Assembly: GCF_032393985.1 (NCBI RefSeq)
Contig: NZ_CP135918.1
Location: forward strand, 6,077,724 to 6,141,723
DNA length: 64,000 nucleotides
Direction of reading: 5' to 3'
Source: Fischerella sp. JS2
Lineage (GTDB): Bacteria > Cyanobacteriota > Cyanobacteriia > Cyanobacteriales > Nostocaceae
This document shows positions 28,265 through 37,508 of the stretch, piece by piece. The translations under genes and the position numbers were made by a program. Under the pieces are notes generated by a model. The model did not search any database. It saw only the letters and a list, made by a program, of their open reading frames with translations, and was not told the origin of the DNA. How positions within the stretch are numbered: the first letter of the stretch is position 1; each line of letters begins with the position of its first letter.

Positions 28265-29209
28265 TCAAAAGTGGACTGTTCCATCAGGCATTGTTACCCA
28301 ATTCAAGTCTACGTTATTCATCTTTACTTGATTGAGTTTTGCCTCTACTAAATCTGTACCACGTAGAACAGCTGAATCCAAATCTACATCAGTGAGAATT
28401 GCTCGGCGTAAGTAGGCTCCACTCAAATTTGCATTATACAAACGTGCCCAACTTAGGTCTGCCTCAGTTAAGTTTGCCTTAATCAGCTCTGATTGTTCCA
28501 AGTTTGCCCCCCGCAGACCAGCTAAAATCAATTTTGCTTCAATTAAATTTGCTCTATGCAAGTTGACTCCAGTCAAATTCGCCCCACTCAGGTTTACCCT
28601 AGTAAGGTTTGCTTCGCTGAAGTTTGCCCCCTCTAGGTTTGCTCGACTTAAGTCTGCTTCTGTGAGATTTGCTTTAATTAACTCTGCCAACTCCAGATTT
28701 GCTCCACGCAGGTCTGCTAAAATCAGTTTTGTCTCCAGCAGAGTTGCCCTAGAAAGATTTGCCTCAGTGAGATTAGTCTGACTCAGGTTGGCTTTACTCA
28801 GCTTTGCTCCCCTTAAGTTTGCTCTACTTAAGTTTGCTTCAGTAATATTAGCTTCATCCAGGTTTGCCCTACCAAGGTCAGCCTGATACAAAATAGCTTT
28901 CTTCAGACCTGCTCTCCATAAAATTACTCCACTTAGATCTGCATTGGTTAGGTTAGCTGCATATAAGTCTGCCCCAATCAAATGTGATCCATTTAAACGT
29001 GTTCCATCTAGATTAGCTTGCTTCAGAACTACCCCATTCAGGTCTGCGCCAACTAAGTTTGCCCCACTTAGGTCTACTTCAGACAAGATTGCTTTTTTCA
29101 GAATTATCCCACTTAGATCTACTTCTCGCAGGTTCGCTCCACATAGATCTGTAGTATGAAAATTCCTTTCTCCTCCTGCATAACGCCTCAGGAGGTCTTC
29201 GGCATTCAT
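28265..29209 (-). CDS. Pentapeptide-repeat protein
   Basis: A 314-residue protein consisting almost entirely of A(D/N)LXX pentapeptides, about 55 units, beginning near residue 20 (TTDLCGANLREVDLSGI). It would form a right-handed quadrilateral beta-helix and is probably cytosolic; no signal or membrane segment is seen. Its role is unknown; most cyanobacterial members are uncharacterised. The start ATG 29209 lies upstream of a conserved LLRRYAGGERNF leader. DNA repeats inside the gene give open frames on the opposite strand, which I disregard. Confidence 0.9.
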   Translation of the reverse strand: MNAEDLLRRYAGGERNFHTTDLCGANLREVDLSGIILKKAILSEVDLSGANLVGADLNGVVLKQANLDGTRLNGSHLIGADLYAANLTNADLSGVILWRAGLKKAILYQADLGRANLDEANITEANLSRANLRGAKLSKANLSQTNLTEANLSRATLLETKLILADLRGANLELAELIKANLTEADLSRANLEGANFSEANLTRVNLSGANLTGVNLHRANLIEAKLILAGLRGANLEQSELIKANLTEADLSWARLYNANLSGAYLRRAILTDVDLDSAVLRGTDLVEAKLNQVKMNNVDLNWVTMPDGTVHF

Positions 29210-29353
29210 ATGATTTGCCTCTCAATGTCACTCACCTCTAGGCTTGTAGAGTGCCACCTTACACACTGTATTGCTTATCTCTACCCTGACCAATGATTCC
29301 TCAACGGTACAAGCCCTCAGATTTATGTATGGAACCAATCCAAAATCCAAAAT

Positions 29354-29731
29354 CTAAAATCTACAATCGGATGACTCACAGCTTTGTGGCACTCCCACTT
29401 GTACTTGTTCTTCGACTACTTGTACAGGATAGGTACGTAAGGGAGAGATTTGCTCACGTAGTTTCGGAAGAGCATTTAGTGGGTAAATACGCTTAGGGTA
29501 AAGATTTTCCCCAGTGCGAATATCATACTGAAAATGATGCCAAGGACAATCTAGTACTCCTTGCCAGACCTTACCTCCGGCTAGTGGCAAGTTCTGGTGT
29601 CCGCACAAACCCTGTAAAGCATAGAATTCTCCTTGGTCATTCACAAGTAAAATCAGGCATGACCCCACTTGCACCATTTGTGTATGTCCTGGTGGAATCT
29701 CCTCTACCCTTGCCACTGTTACATATCCCAC
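29354..29731 (-). CDS. Rieske-type [2Fe-2S] protein
   Basis: A 125-residue soluble ferredoxin-like Rieske protein. The cluster ligands are in LCGHQNLPLAGG (C-x-H) and LDCPWHHFQYD (C-x2-H). No membrane anchor or oxygenase domain is present, so it probably donates electrons to an unseen partner. The C-terminal YPVQVVEEQVQVGVP strand is usual for NirD/BphF-type proteins. It lies 124 bases after the ferritin-like gene on the same strand, with a palindrome between. Confidence 0.9.
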   Translation of the reverse strand: MGYVTVARVEEIPPGHTQMVQVGSCLILLVNDQGEFYALQGLCGHQNLPLAGGKVWQGVLDCPWHHFQYDIRTGENLYPKRIYPLNALPKLREQISPLRTYPVQVVEEQVQVGVPQSCESSDCRF

Positions 29732-29772
29732 TGCCTCTTACTCCAATATGATTGCTTCCTCACACCAAATTC

Positions 29773-29801
29773 CTTGTTACCAGGTTGAACCTGATAACAA
29801 G
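29773..29801. promoter_or_regulatory. Palindrome between ferritin-like and Rieske genes
   Basis: CTTGTTACCAGGTT is followed, after one G, by AACCTGATAACAAG; 13 of 14 positions pair. No T-run follows on either strand, so an operator or RNA-processing site is likelier than a terminator. Confidence 0.5.
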
Positions 29802-29855
29802 AACTAGAGTCTCTGGCTCTTGCTGAAAATGGTGCAAGTTATAAGTTACATGGTA

Positions 29856-30533
29856 CTATTTACCATTATGGCTATGAGGCACTACCAAGAACCGAGAGGT
29901 ATAGGGTGATTCACCTGGCGCACCTCGACGGAAGTGGCCTGAAGGCCCTTCACCCAGAAACTCACTAAACCAGGCTTCGTGTTCTATTTCTTCATTCAAA
30001 ATAGCCAGGGACAGCTCGTAGGTACGATGATCTTTGCCAAAGGTCATATTACAGATGTCAGTGTAGACACGGATAGCGCAACGCTCAGCTTCTACCAATA
30101 CCTGTAGCATTGGTCTAAGATCACCTTGTTCAATTCCTTGCTTCACCTCTGAGACTGCTTCCTTGGCTTCTTCAGTTCCGCCACTGGTAAAGCCAACACG
30201 TGCTGAGGTACTTCCATTACTGCGACCACGTTCTGGTAAGTAAGCATCAGGACAGGCGGCGACATTGGAGAAGTCGCGAATGTCTCGTGGCAACTCACCG
30301 CCTAACTCATAGATACGCGGAACTAGAGCTTCAAAGTGGTTGCGGTCTTCTAGTCGTGCATCCTCAATAATTTCCTTCAATCCCTCACCTTCAAAACCAA
30401 TGGCATTGGCTCGCAGGATTGTGTAATAGTAGTATGTTGTGAACTCTGCTGCTGCTGCTCGGACTAACTTGTCCACGAGTTCCTTCACATCAATTCCAGA
30501 CTGCTCCACCATTTGCATTGCAACTTTAGGCAT
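29856..30533 (-). CDS. Ferritin-like (Dps-family) protein
   Basis: A 225-residue four-helix ferritin-like protein. Likely di-iron ligands are in [44 protein letters not shown] and [16 protein letters not shown]. Such Dps-like proteins store iron and consume peroxide. The C-terminal 30 residues (from [11 protein letters not shown]) are an extension beyond the bundle. It is divergent from a Fur-family regulator and upstream of the Rieske gene, suggesting an iron or peroxide response. Confidence 0.85.
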   Translation of the reverse strand: MPKVAMQMVEQSGIDVKELVDKLVRAAAAEFTTYYYYTILRANAIGFEGEGLKEIIEDARLEDRNHFEALVPRIYELGGELPRDIRDFSNVAACPDAYLPERGRSNGSTSARVGFTSGGTEEAKEAVSEVKQGIEQGDLRPMLQVLVEAERCAIRVYTDICNMTFGKDHRTYELSLAILNEEIEHEAWFSEFLGEGPSGHFRRGAPGESPYTSRFLVVPHSHNGK

Positions 30534-30689
30534 GGTGGCCTCCTTGTTTTTCCAAGCCGATATTTTAAATGAAATTAATTAAACCGCTTAGCTGGTGAAT
30601 ACCGTTCCCGTAACCCCTCCTCTTCACCCACTGTTCTTCTTAGACTGGTGAACTTTAGGTTACGTGGAAATCATCTACTTTAGCTTTAC

Positions 30690-30722
30690 AACATTGTGAA
30701 AAATTACTTTTTTCACAATGTT
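30690..30722. promoter_or_regulatory. 14-bp-arm palindrome upstream of ferritin and Fur genes
   Basis: AACATTGTGAAAAA and TTTTTCACAATGTT are perfect inverted arms separated by TTACT. It lies 157 bases upstream of the ferritin-like start and 189 upstream of the Fur-family start. It does not match the classic Fur or PerR box as I know them. Confidence 0.6.
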
Positions 30723-30910
30723 ACCTACTTCAATTTTGTAAGAATCTAGTAGAAAGTATCATTAGTTTTTATAATTATTCATAGTCGATATGAGTATGGC
30801 TTTATCAGTTTGTTAATTTGTAACATCAAGTCATACCGGGTACGCATTGTAGGCTAATTTTGTGTAACATAGTATCTATCCCTAGAAAATTATTCTAGGA
30901 GCTTAATCTC

Positions 30911-31339
30911 ATGGCTCCTCAACCTAAATCCTACGAGGATGCTCTAGAGTTTTGCCGTGAACGGGGAATGCGCTTAAGTAAGCAGCGCCAGTTCATCCTG
31001 AAATTACTGTGGGATACTAATGAGCATCTAACTGCAAGCGATATCTACCATCGCCTGCGTCAACAAGGCAAAAAAATTGGTTATACATCGATATATCAAA
31101 ATTTAGATACTTTGGTAAAGGCTGGGGTGATTGAGCGTATTGAAAAGGCAGAAGGTTGTCTTTATAGCCATCCTAGTTTTTGCCACTGTCATGTGCATTG
31201 TTTGGATAATGGACAAGTTATTGATGTGATGGTAACGCTTCCTCAAGAGATGATCGCTGCTGTAGAAGCGCAAATCGGTCTTGAGGTGAAGGATTATCGG
31301 ATTGAATTTTTTGCACATAAGCCACAAGCAGGGATTTAA
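30911..31339 (+). CDS. Fur-family (PerR/FurC-like) regulator
   Basis: A 142-residue repressor. The winged helix spans residues 15-85 (RLSKQRQFILKLLW, YTSIYQNLDTLVKAGVIE), then a dimer domain with a His/Cys-rich strand (SHPSFCHCHVHCLDNGQV). The usual CxxC structural zinc pair is reduced to a single Cys at that point and the C-terminal cysteines are absent. It resembles the cyanobacterial PerR/FurC branch, though which metal it senses is uncertain. GGAG 10 bases before ATG. Its stop overlaps that of the convergent phosphatase gene. Confidence 0.82.
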   Translation: MAPQPKSYEDALEFCRERGMRLSKQRQFILKLLWDTNEHLTASDIYHRLRQQGKKIGYTSIYQNLDTLVKAGVIERIEKAEGCLYSHPSFCHCHVHCLDNGQVIDVMVTLPQEMIAAVEAQIGLEVKDYRIEFFAHKPQAGI

Positions 31340-33753
31340 TCTTCGTCAAACTCCAACGGTACTTCATAGCGAGTGAGAGGGAAAGGTTCTAATAATTCAC
31401 CTTTCTCCCAACTTTGCAATCGCCACCAGAGAGTTTGTACAGCTGTTTGTTTACCATCAACTACTTCAAAAGTGATTTCACCAATATTATTGACTCCCAC
31501 AACTGCTTTACCAGCACCCCATTTTCCGCGATAATCACGATGGTTTTTAGCCATCGCTAAATATTTTTCTAAAGGTAGCTTGCGATTTTGTCCTGGTAGG
31601 GGAGCAGTTAAAGATTGGGGTTGGAGAGAATTGATCTCTTCTGGTTCCTTTACTTTTTCATCTTTACCTAATAAGAAATTAATTTTATAACACCATTCGG
31701 GTTGCTTAATAACTTGTAATCCTCTATGCCAACTGCGTTCTTGCACTAAATCAATGATGGCGGGATTCGTTTTCAGAACCCAAGGAATACATTGTGGCAC
31801 ATGATCAACATACACATGCATCACACCAATTTCTAATTCTTTCTCCTCTTGATTTTCCCATCCTAAAATCTCTGCTTTAGGTAAATAGTTTATTGGCTCA
31901 ATCGGAAGAAAACCTTTTTTATGTAATGAATGGCTGCCACCTGTACCACTAACTTCATTTTTAAAAGAACTGCTAGTAAATTGAATAGCAAGTAGTTCAG
32001 TTTTGATATTTTCAGAATATTGAAAAGGACGGATAGCTGCATATTTTAGGCGAGCTGCAAAACTATAGTGAACATCACCAGATAAGATAATGACACGACT
32101 TTGTGTTGCTGGTAATGCTCGTAATGCTAAATAAGCTATTAGTCTTTCAAATGCTATTGTTTCTAAACCCCAAGCTTCAGGATCAAAACCCCAAGCAGCA
32201 CTATTAAATTTTTCTGCGAAAGCTTTAGCTGTCTTTTGAATTGTTTCTAAAAATGGTACACCAACTACAGGCCCTGGTGAGATGACAAAGGTAACTTTAG
32301 CATTTTGAGAATGAGCTAGATTTGTAATTTGCTGATTACAAGCTTCTTGACTCAAAAGTGCTGGAAAATCAAAATCTTTTCCTGGGAATGCTCGCCAAGT
32401 GCGAGTATCAAGTACTATAACTTCATATTCTGGCCCGACAACAGTGTAATGCCATTTTAGAGAAGCATCTGTGTGGGGTAACTGTCTAGGGTTACTATTT
32501 CTAATATCTGTAAGGAATGGTAAACCAACCCGCCGAGTTATTTCCTGTTCGTATTTGGGGTTTTGCCCTTGGGAAGCAAACCAGCCAACAGCAGCTTTTA
32601 ATAATGCTTCTCCTGGCTTATCGTCTGTAAACTCTGCTGGTGTATTGCCCCAAGCTTGACAAATTGCGTAGGCGAGTAGACCATTTTGGAGGATACGTCT
32701 ACCCAAGGGTTTACTCAGGACGCGATCGCACCATGCCATGTTTAAATACCAATCATCGGTAATTTCATGGTCATCAAAAATCATATAAGTGGGAATATTA
32801 GCTAAGGCCCGTCTAACTTGTTTGAGTGTAGTCTGAAAGTTTTTTAAATCCTCAAGTTCTTCTAAAAATAAATCTTCGCTACTGCTAAGCGGGGGTAAAT
32901 TTCGATTCACATCAGTAAATGTGGGTAAATCCTCAGGCTCGGGCCATAAAACATCACACCAAGCGAATAAATACATTGTACAAAAATCGCTGAATGTGAA
33001 TAAATGACTTTTTGCTATGTTGGAAATTTTATTCAGTTTAGTGATACTTGCTGTTAAGCCAGCAGTGTAGGTTGCTAAATTATTGCGTTGACCTGCTTGT
33101 AATTCTTCATTATTGCTGACATCTGGTAGTTTTTCTGACCATCCTAATAATGTTTCGCCAGCATCTATTAACATGAAAAGCAAGGCATCAGCTACATCAT
33201 CTGCATAAATTTGATCACCTGTAAGAAAGAGTTGATGTGGTCGTTTTTTCGGATCTTGTATTAACGCTTCTTTAATCATCTTGTCTAAAGCTGTAAATGC
33301 ATCCAAGCTTTCGCCATGTGGCTTGCGACAAGAACCATGAACCAGGCGTAAATTTTTTAAGTCATGAGGTACAAGTCCAAAACTAGGCAAATCATAGGGA
33401 GGATATGTAATTTCTGTAATTGACCCTTCTGTATTTAATATCCCAGGACTACTTAATTTTTCTTCGTTACCAAATTCTAAATTATAAAGATAATCTTCAC
33501 TATACAGAAGTATATTTTCAGTTGCTTGAGCAGTGACAGCAACTATATATAAATTAATACCTAATTTAATAGTTATTTTACTACCTATTAGTAATAAATT
33601 TTTATTTGTATCAAATATTTCGAGAGTAACAATGCGGCTTTCTTTCAAAGCTATCCACACAGTTACGGAATTTGGTGCAGTATGTCTTAAAATTGGGCCT
33701 GCGAGAACGAGAGGTAATTGAGTAATTCGTTCTCTTAAAGATGTCCATGCCAT
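31336..33753 (-). CDS. PhoD-like phosphatase
   Basis: An 805-residue metallophosphatase of the PhoD group. Metal-binding blocks are LVHGSCRKPHGES, LFLTGDQIYADDVADALL, YMIFDDHEITDDWYLN and VIILSGDVHYSFAARL. An N-terminal beta-rich domain of about 130 residues precedes the catalytic part, and a C-terminal segment of about 150 residues follows it. There is no Tat or Sec signal, so it would be intracellular, unlike classic secreted PhoD. It shares TTAA with the convergent Fur-family stop. Confidence 0.85.
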   Translation of the reverse strand: MAWTSLRERITQLPLVLAGPILRHTAPNSVTVWIALKESRIVTLEIFDTNKNLLLIGSKITIKLGINLYIVAVTAQATENILLYSEDYLYNLEFGNEEKLSSPGILNTEGSITEITYPPYDLPSFGLVPHDLKNLRLVHGSCRKPHGESLDAFTALDKMIKEALIQDPKKRPHQLFLTGDQIYADDVADALLFMLIDAGETLLGWSEKLPDVSNNEELQAGQRNNLATYTAGLTASITKLNKISNIAKSHLFTFSDFCTMYLFAWCDVLWPEPEDLPTFTDVNRNLPPLSSSEDLFLEELEDLKNFQTTLKQVRRALANIPTYMIFDDHEITDDWYLNMAWCDRVLSKPLGRRILQNGLLAYAICQAWGNTPAEFTDDKPGEALLKAAVGWFASQGQNPKYEQEITRRVGLPFLTDIRNSNPRQLPHTDASLKWHYTVVGPEYEVIVLDTRTWRAFPGKDFDFPALLSQEACNQQITNLAHSQNAKVTFVISPGPVVGVPFLETIQKTAKAFAEKFNSAAWGFDPEAWGLETIAFERLIAYLALRALPATQSRVIILSGDVHYSFAARLKYAAIRPFQYSENIKTELLAIQFTSSSFKNEVSGTGGSHSLHKKGFLPIEPINYLPKAEILGWENQEEKELEIGVMHVYVDHVPQCIPWVLKTNPAIIDLVQERSWHRGLQVIKQPEWCYKINFLLGKDEKVKEPEEINSLQPQSLTAPLPGQNRKLPLEKYLAMAKNHRDYRGKWGAGKAVVGVNNIGEITFEVVDGKQTAVQTLWWRLQSWEKGELLEPFPLTRYEVPLEFDED

Positions 33754-33865
33754 GTAATTCGTACCATTAACATTACACTTAAAGTGTATTTATTCAGTAA
33801 ATTATGATAGTATTTATAAAACATTTTCTATGACAAGATACTAATTTTATCAAAAAAATTTATTT

Positions 33866-35212
33866 TTAGTTTTTTATTTCTTTTATCTTCTGTTTACTAC
33901 TTCTAATTACACGTAATATGATTTGAGGATGATAAAAAGCTAAAGGTGATTTGAGAAAGTGACTGACCTCTACAAACAGGGTTCGCAACTCAGTATCTAC
34001 ATTGCTAATTTGCATTAACTGTTGATTATATCCAGCCAAGAGTTTGTTAAGCTTGTTGGGCTGTTTTCTACCTACTGTTGTGGGAAAACGAGAATCTTGT
34101 CCTGTTGCTAGTATCCAATGCAGTGAATTGTTTTTTGCTAAGTTCTTTTGAAAGCGAGAAGTTACAAGTTGACTATTGTTCAGCCATTCTTTAAGAACCA
34201 TTGCTGATAAAGCACTGACTGTCATTCCTTGACCATAAACTGGACACAAGGCACAAACTGCATCGCCTAATGCTACAAATCCTGTAGGCATTTGAATTTG
34301 CTCATAATGACGTAACCGATTGGCAGTAGCCCTATGGGCATAAATTGGCGAGACTGGTTCTGCATCCTTAATTATTTCATAAAAGCACGAACTAGAAAGA
34401 CTGCGGGCAAATGCTAAAAAGCCCTGTTCATCTAATGGTGGAAAGTCACGCCCGTAACCGCCAACAGTAGCGATTAATTCTCCACCTTCAATTTTTGCTA
34501 AATATCCTAATCGGGTATTTTGCGGAGGTTCCTGGGAAATTAGCATTACTTTCCAGTCTGCTGTAAAATCTTCTGGTGGTTTATAACGCCTAGTAGCATA
34601 TCCTAAAAACGGATTGACTATAGTTTCTGGTGGTGGTGTCATTCCTATATCTTTTAACCACTCGGGTGCATGAGAACCACGTCCAGTTGCATCAACTACC
34701 AAGCTAGCTGGTAACTCTTGTGTACTATCATTTGTGAGAGATTGCAGCTTGACTCCGGTAACTTGGTATTTATGGGAATTTGTCAGTATAGCGATCGCTC
34801 GATGTTGTTCAATAAACTTGATTTGGGAAAACTCTGCCAGTCTTTTACGAATAGTCCATTCCAGTAAAGGACGAGAACAGGTAAAGGAAATTATCTCAGA
34901 AGGTGCAACAGCATTATTACTCCATTGCCCTTGGGCAAACAAATAAAATTCTCGTAACCAATCAATCGTTAGCGCACCAGCTGCACTTAGCTGTGAACCA
35001 ATACCGGGAAATAGTTCCTCTAAAATTCTGTATCCTCGTACTAATAAAACATGAGGTTGCACTGATTGCGGCACACCTTTGCGTTTGTGAGGCTGCAAAG
35101 GTAGTTTATCCCTTTCCACAATTGTGACCGAATCACAGTATTCTGCAAGTACACGTGCCGCTAGCAAACCCGCGATACTACCACCAATAACAACAGTTTT
35201 GTCTAACTTCAT
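33866..35212 (-). CDS. FAD-dependent oxidoreductase (monooxygenase-like)
   Basis: A 448-residue flavoprotein from ATG 35212 (MKLDKTVVIGGSIAGL); ATG 35269 would add 19 residues but lies 6 bases from the divergent peroxiredoxin start, so I prefer the internal one. It has an N-terminal GGSIAGLLAARVL dinucleotide fold, DATGRGSHAPEWL and a second FAD block VALGDAVCALCPVYGQGM. The pattern matches FAD monooxygenases and geranylgeranyl-reductase-like proteins; the substrate is not known. Confidence 0.8.
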   Translation of the reverse strand: MKLDKTVVIGGSIAGLLAARVLAEYCDSVTIVERDKLPLQPHKRKGVPQSVQPHVLLVRGYRILEELFPGIGSQLSAAGALTIDWLREFYLFAQGQWSNNAVAPSEIISFTCSRPLLEWTIRKRLAEFSQIKFIEQHRAIAILTNSHKYQVTGVKLQSLTNDSTQELPASLVVDATGRGSHAPEWLKDIGMTPPPETIVNPFLGYATRRYKPPEDFTADWKVMLISQEPPQNTRLGYLAKIEGGELIATVGGYGRDFPPLDEQGFLAFARSLSSSCFYEIIKDAEPVSPIYAHRATANRLRHYEQIQMPTGFVALGDAVCALCPVYGQGMTVSALSAMVLKEWLNNSQLVTSRFQKNLAKNNSLHWILATGQDSRFPTTVGRKQPNKLNKLLAGYNQQLMQISNVDTELRTLFVEVSHFLKSPLAFYHPQIILRVIRSSKQKIKEIKN

Positions 35213-35275
35213 AACAGCGATCGCATTTAGTTCCGCAGATGATACTATTGTCTCTGCTGAACTTAACATAATTTA

Positions 35276-35764
35276 ATGACTTCACTGAAAAATCTTCCCC
35301 AAGCAGGAGAAAAAGCACCTAATTTCACTGCTTTGAATCAAGATGGTAATTTAGTTAGTCTGAATGATTTTCAATCACACTGGCTAATTTTGTACTTTTA
35401 TCCCAAAGATGATACGCCCGGTTGTACAACTGAAGCCAAAGAATTTACTGATTTCTCTCAAGAATTTAGTGCCTTGGGAGCTAAAATTGTTGGCATCAGT
35501 CCTGATACTGAAAAATCTCATGGCAAATTTATTCAAAAACATAATTTGTCAATTCAATTATTAAGTGACCCCGAACATCAAGTATGTGAAGTTTATGGTG
35601 TGTGGCAGCTAAAAAAATTTATGGGTAAGGAATATATGGGTGTAGTGCGCTCAACTTTTTTGATTGCTCCTGATGGTAAATTAGCTTATGTTTGGTCGAA
35701 TGTGAAAGTGAAAGGTCATGTTGCAGCTGTACTTGCTAAGTTACAAGAATTGTTAGTTGTTTAA
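35276..35764 (+). CDS. Peroxiredoxin, BCP/PrxQ type
   Basis: A 162-residue thiol peroxidase. The active site is LYFYPKDDTPGCTTEAKEF with the peroxidatic Cys; the resolving Cys usually five residues later is Lys here, so it is a 1-Cys-like variant or uses Cys in HQVCEVYG. The C-terminal GVVRSTFLIAPDGKLAYVW is typical. It lies head-to-head with the FAD oxidoreductase. Confidence 0.92.
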   Translation: MTSLKNLPQAGEKAPNFTALNQDGNLVSLNDFQSHWLILYFYPKDDTPGCTTEAKEFTDFSQEFSALGAKIVGISPDTEKSHGKFIQKHNLSIQLLSDPEHQVCEVYGVWQLKKFMGKEYMGVVRSTFLIAPDGKLAYVWSNVKVKGHVAAVLAKLQELLVV

Positions 35765-35815
35765 AGTTGTAGTTGGTTATGAGTTAAAACGGCGCACACA
35801 AGTTAATTTTAAAAT

Positions 35816-36113
35816 CGAACACCGATGCACACCGATGGACACCGATGGATTGTGCGTTGGTGGTTTAGTGGTTTGGCATTATCGGTGTTTATCTGTGTTA
35901 ATCTGTGTTCGTTTTTTCCTCTACTCAATTTATTCGTCAACCGCGATATTTATATTAATCGAACACCGATGCACACCGATGGACACCGATGGATTGTGCG
36001 TTGGTGGTTTAGTGGTGTGGCATTATCGGTGTTTATCTGTGTTAATCTGTGTTCGTTTTTTCCTCTACTCAATTTGTTCGTCAACTACTATATTTTTAGT
36101 ACATCGAACACCG
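35816..36113. repeat. Two 143-bp direct repeats plus a partial third
   Basis: A unit beginning CGAACACCGATGCACACCGA at about 35816 recurs at about 35959 almost unchanged, and the first 15 bases again near 36104. Each unit itself contains inverted ACACCGAT/ATCGGTGT words. Open frames across it are by-products of the repeat. Confidence 0.9.
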
Positions 36114-36131
36114 ATGCATACAAATGATTTT

Positions 36132-37223
36132 TTATTGCCAATTAGCTTGAATTATTATTCCTCGGCTTTGCATTGCTTTGGTAAATAAATCAGTAGGCAA
36201 TGCTTCTTCTACAGGCCAAACCCCTGGTTTTTTGAGTGTTCCATCTAACAAAAATTGAGCAATACTACCCGTACCACAACCAGCAGCAGCAGCTGTATTT
36301 GCATGAGTTAAAGTAGAGCAATAAACAGCTTGTTGATTGTTTTTTTGCCCTGTTATTTCCGAACGAACCGCCACTCCAATACCAGTAAACTGGTCAGTAA
36401 AATCTGTCATTGCATGGCTAACATGAGATAGAAATTCTACACCCTTAGGGTTCTTTATCCATGATTTCGGAAAAACATGGGCTGCTATCCAAGTTAAATG
36501 ATTATAAAAATCGGGAACAGAACCAAATTTAGTAATTACAGTTTTGACTGATGGAAAAGCATGGGGTAGAGTAAAAGTTTCTGGCATATCAAACCAGTAA
36601 ACTCCACTGCGTTTGTAAGGAGATGGAAACTCAATAACTTCTCTTTCACTATAAGGTTTAACTGTTTGCCATCTACCATTTATCCAAGCTGCAAAAGGAT
36701 TTTGTAAACCTAGAAATGTGGTTCGCATTACAGTAATGCCAGCACCACCAGAACCAGATACTAAATAACTCAAATGTATTTTTTCTGGAAGATCAAATTG
36801 TTCGATGTCATGACGCACCATACTATTAGAAATACCTGGAAAAATACCAGTATTAATTACTGCTGTTACACCCGCAGCAATAGCTGTTTCATGATATTGT
36901 AAAGCCTTACTAGTAAAAGAACGGTGGTCACTGACATCTACATAATTAACACCCTGTTCAATACATATTTGCAAAACATTGGCATCTCGATAGTGAAACG
37001 GGCCTGCACAATGAACTACCACATTTACAGAAGCGATCGCCTGCCGCAATTTTTCTACCTCTGCCAAGTCCAACACCATATATTGCAAAGACGTATTATC
37101 TTGCATCTGTGCAGGTGTGCGCCCAGTGATGATAATTTCTGCCTGTGTGTGGGTGAGTAGATCCTGGGCAACACTACCACCGATTCGTCCTCTTCCGCCA
37201 AGAATTAAAACCCGATCTGTCAT
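36132..37223 (-). CDS. Saccharopine dehydrogenase-like NAD(P)-binding protein
   Basis: A 363-residue protein. The N-terminal Rossmann motif is VLILGGRGRIGGSVAQ, followed by VVHCAGPFHYRDANVLQICI and YVDVSDHRSFTSKAL, as in saccharopine dehydrogenase-like oxidoreductases. The C-terminal half contains GSGGAGITVMRTTFLGL and TAAAAGCGTGSIAQFLLDG. The exact reaction is not known in cyanobacteria and the lysine pathway is unlikely. It follows the direct repeat block. Confidence 0.85.
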   Translation of the reverse strand: MTDRVLILGGRGRIGGSVAQDLLTHTQAEIIITGRTPAQMQDNTSLQYMVLDLAEVEKLRQAIASVNVVVHCAGPFHYRDANVLQICIEQGVNYVDVSDHRSFTSKALQYHETAIAAGVTAVINTGIFPGISNSMVRHDIEQFDLPEKIHLSYLVSGSGGAGITVMRTTFLGLQNPFAAWINGRWQTVKPYSEREVIEFPSPYKRSGVYWFDMPETFTLPHAFPSVKTVITKFGSVPDFYNHLTWIAAHVFPKSWIKNPKGVEFLSHVSHAMTDFTDQFTGIGVAVRSEITGQKNNQQAVYCSTLTHANTAAAAGCGTGSIAQFLLDGTLKKPGVWPVEEALPTDLFTKAMQSRGIIIQANWQ

Positions 37224-37508
37224 TGCTCCAATATTGGCAACAGCAGCTTTATTACATCAATTTTTAGTTATGATTGTCATCATTAGCAAGTATGAAAATG
37301 ATGATCTAAAAGGTAGAATTTTTGTGAAATTTTAATAAGCCCTTTGGTGGTGCAATCCTAAACAATAAGTTTTCTTTGTATCTTGGTGTGTTCGTGGTTC
37401 AATGAAATTTATTTTTTCATCACAAAGACACAAAGACACCAAGTCGAATCAGAGAAAAATCCCCTCACTTTGAAAAAATTTGAGGGGAAGTAATAATCAA
37501 TTTATCGA

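Noticed and set aside
35757-36188. 143- and 100-codon frames over the direct repeats
   Set aside because: Both arise from two copies of the same non-coding repeat; the peptide repeats exactly with the DNA.
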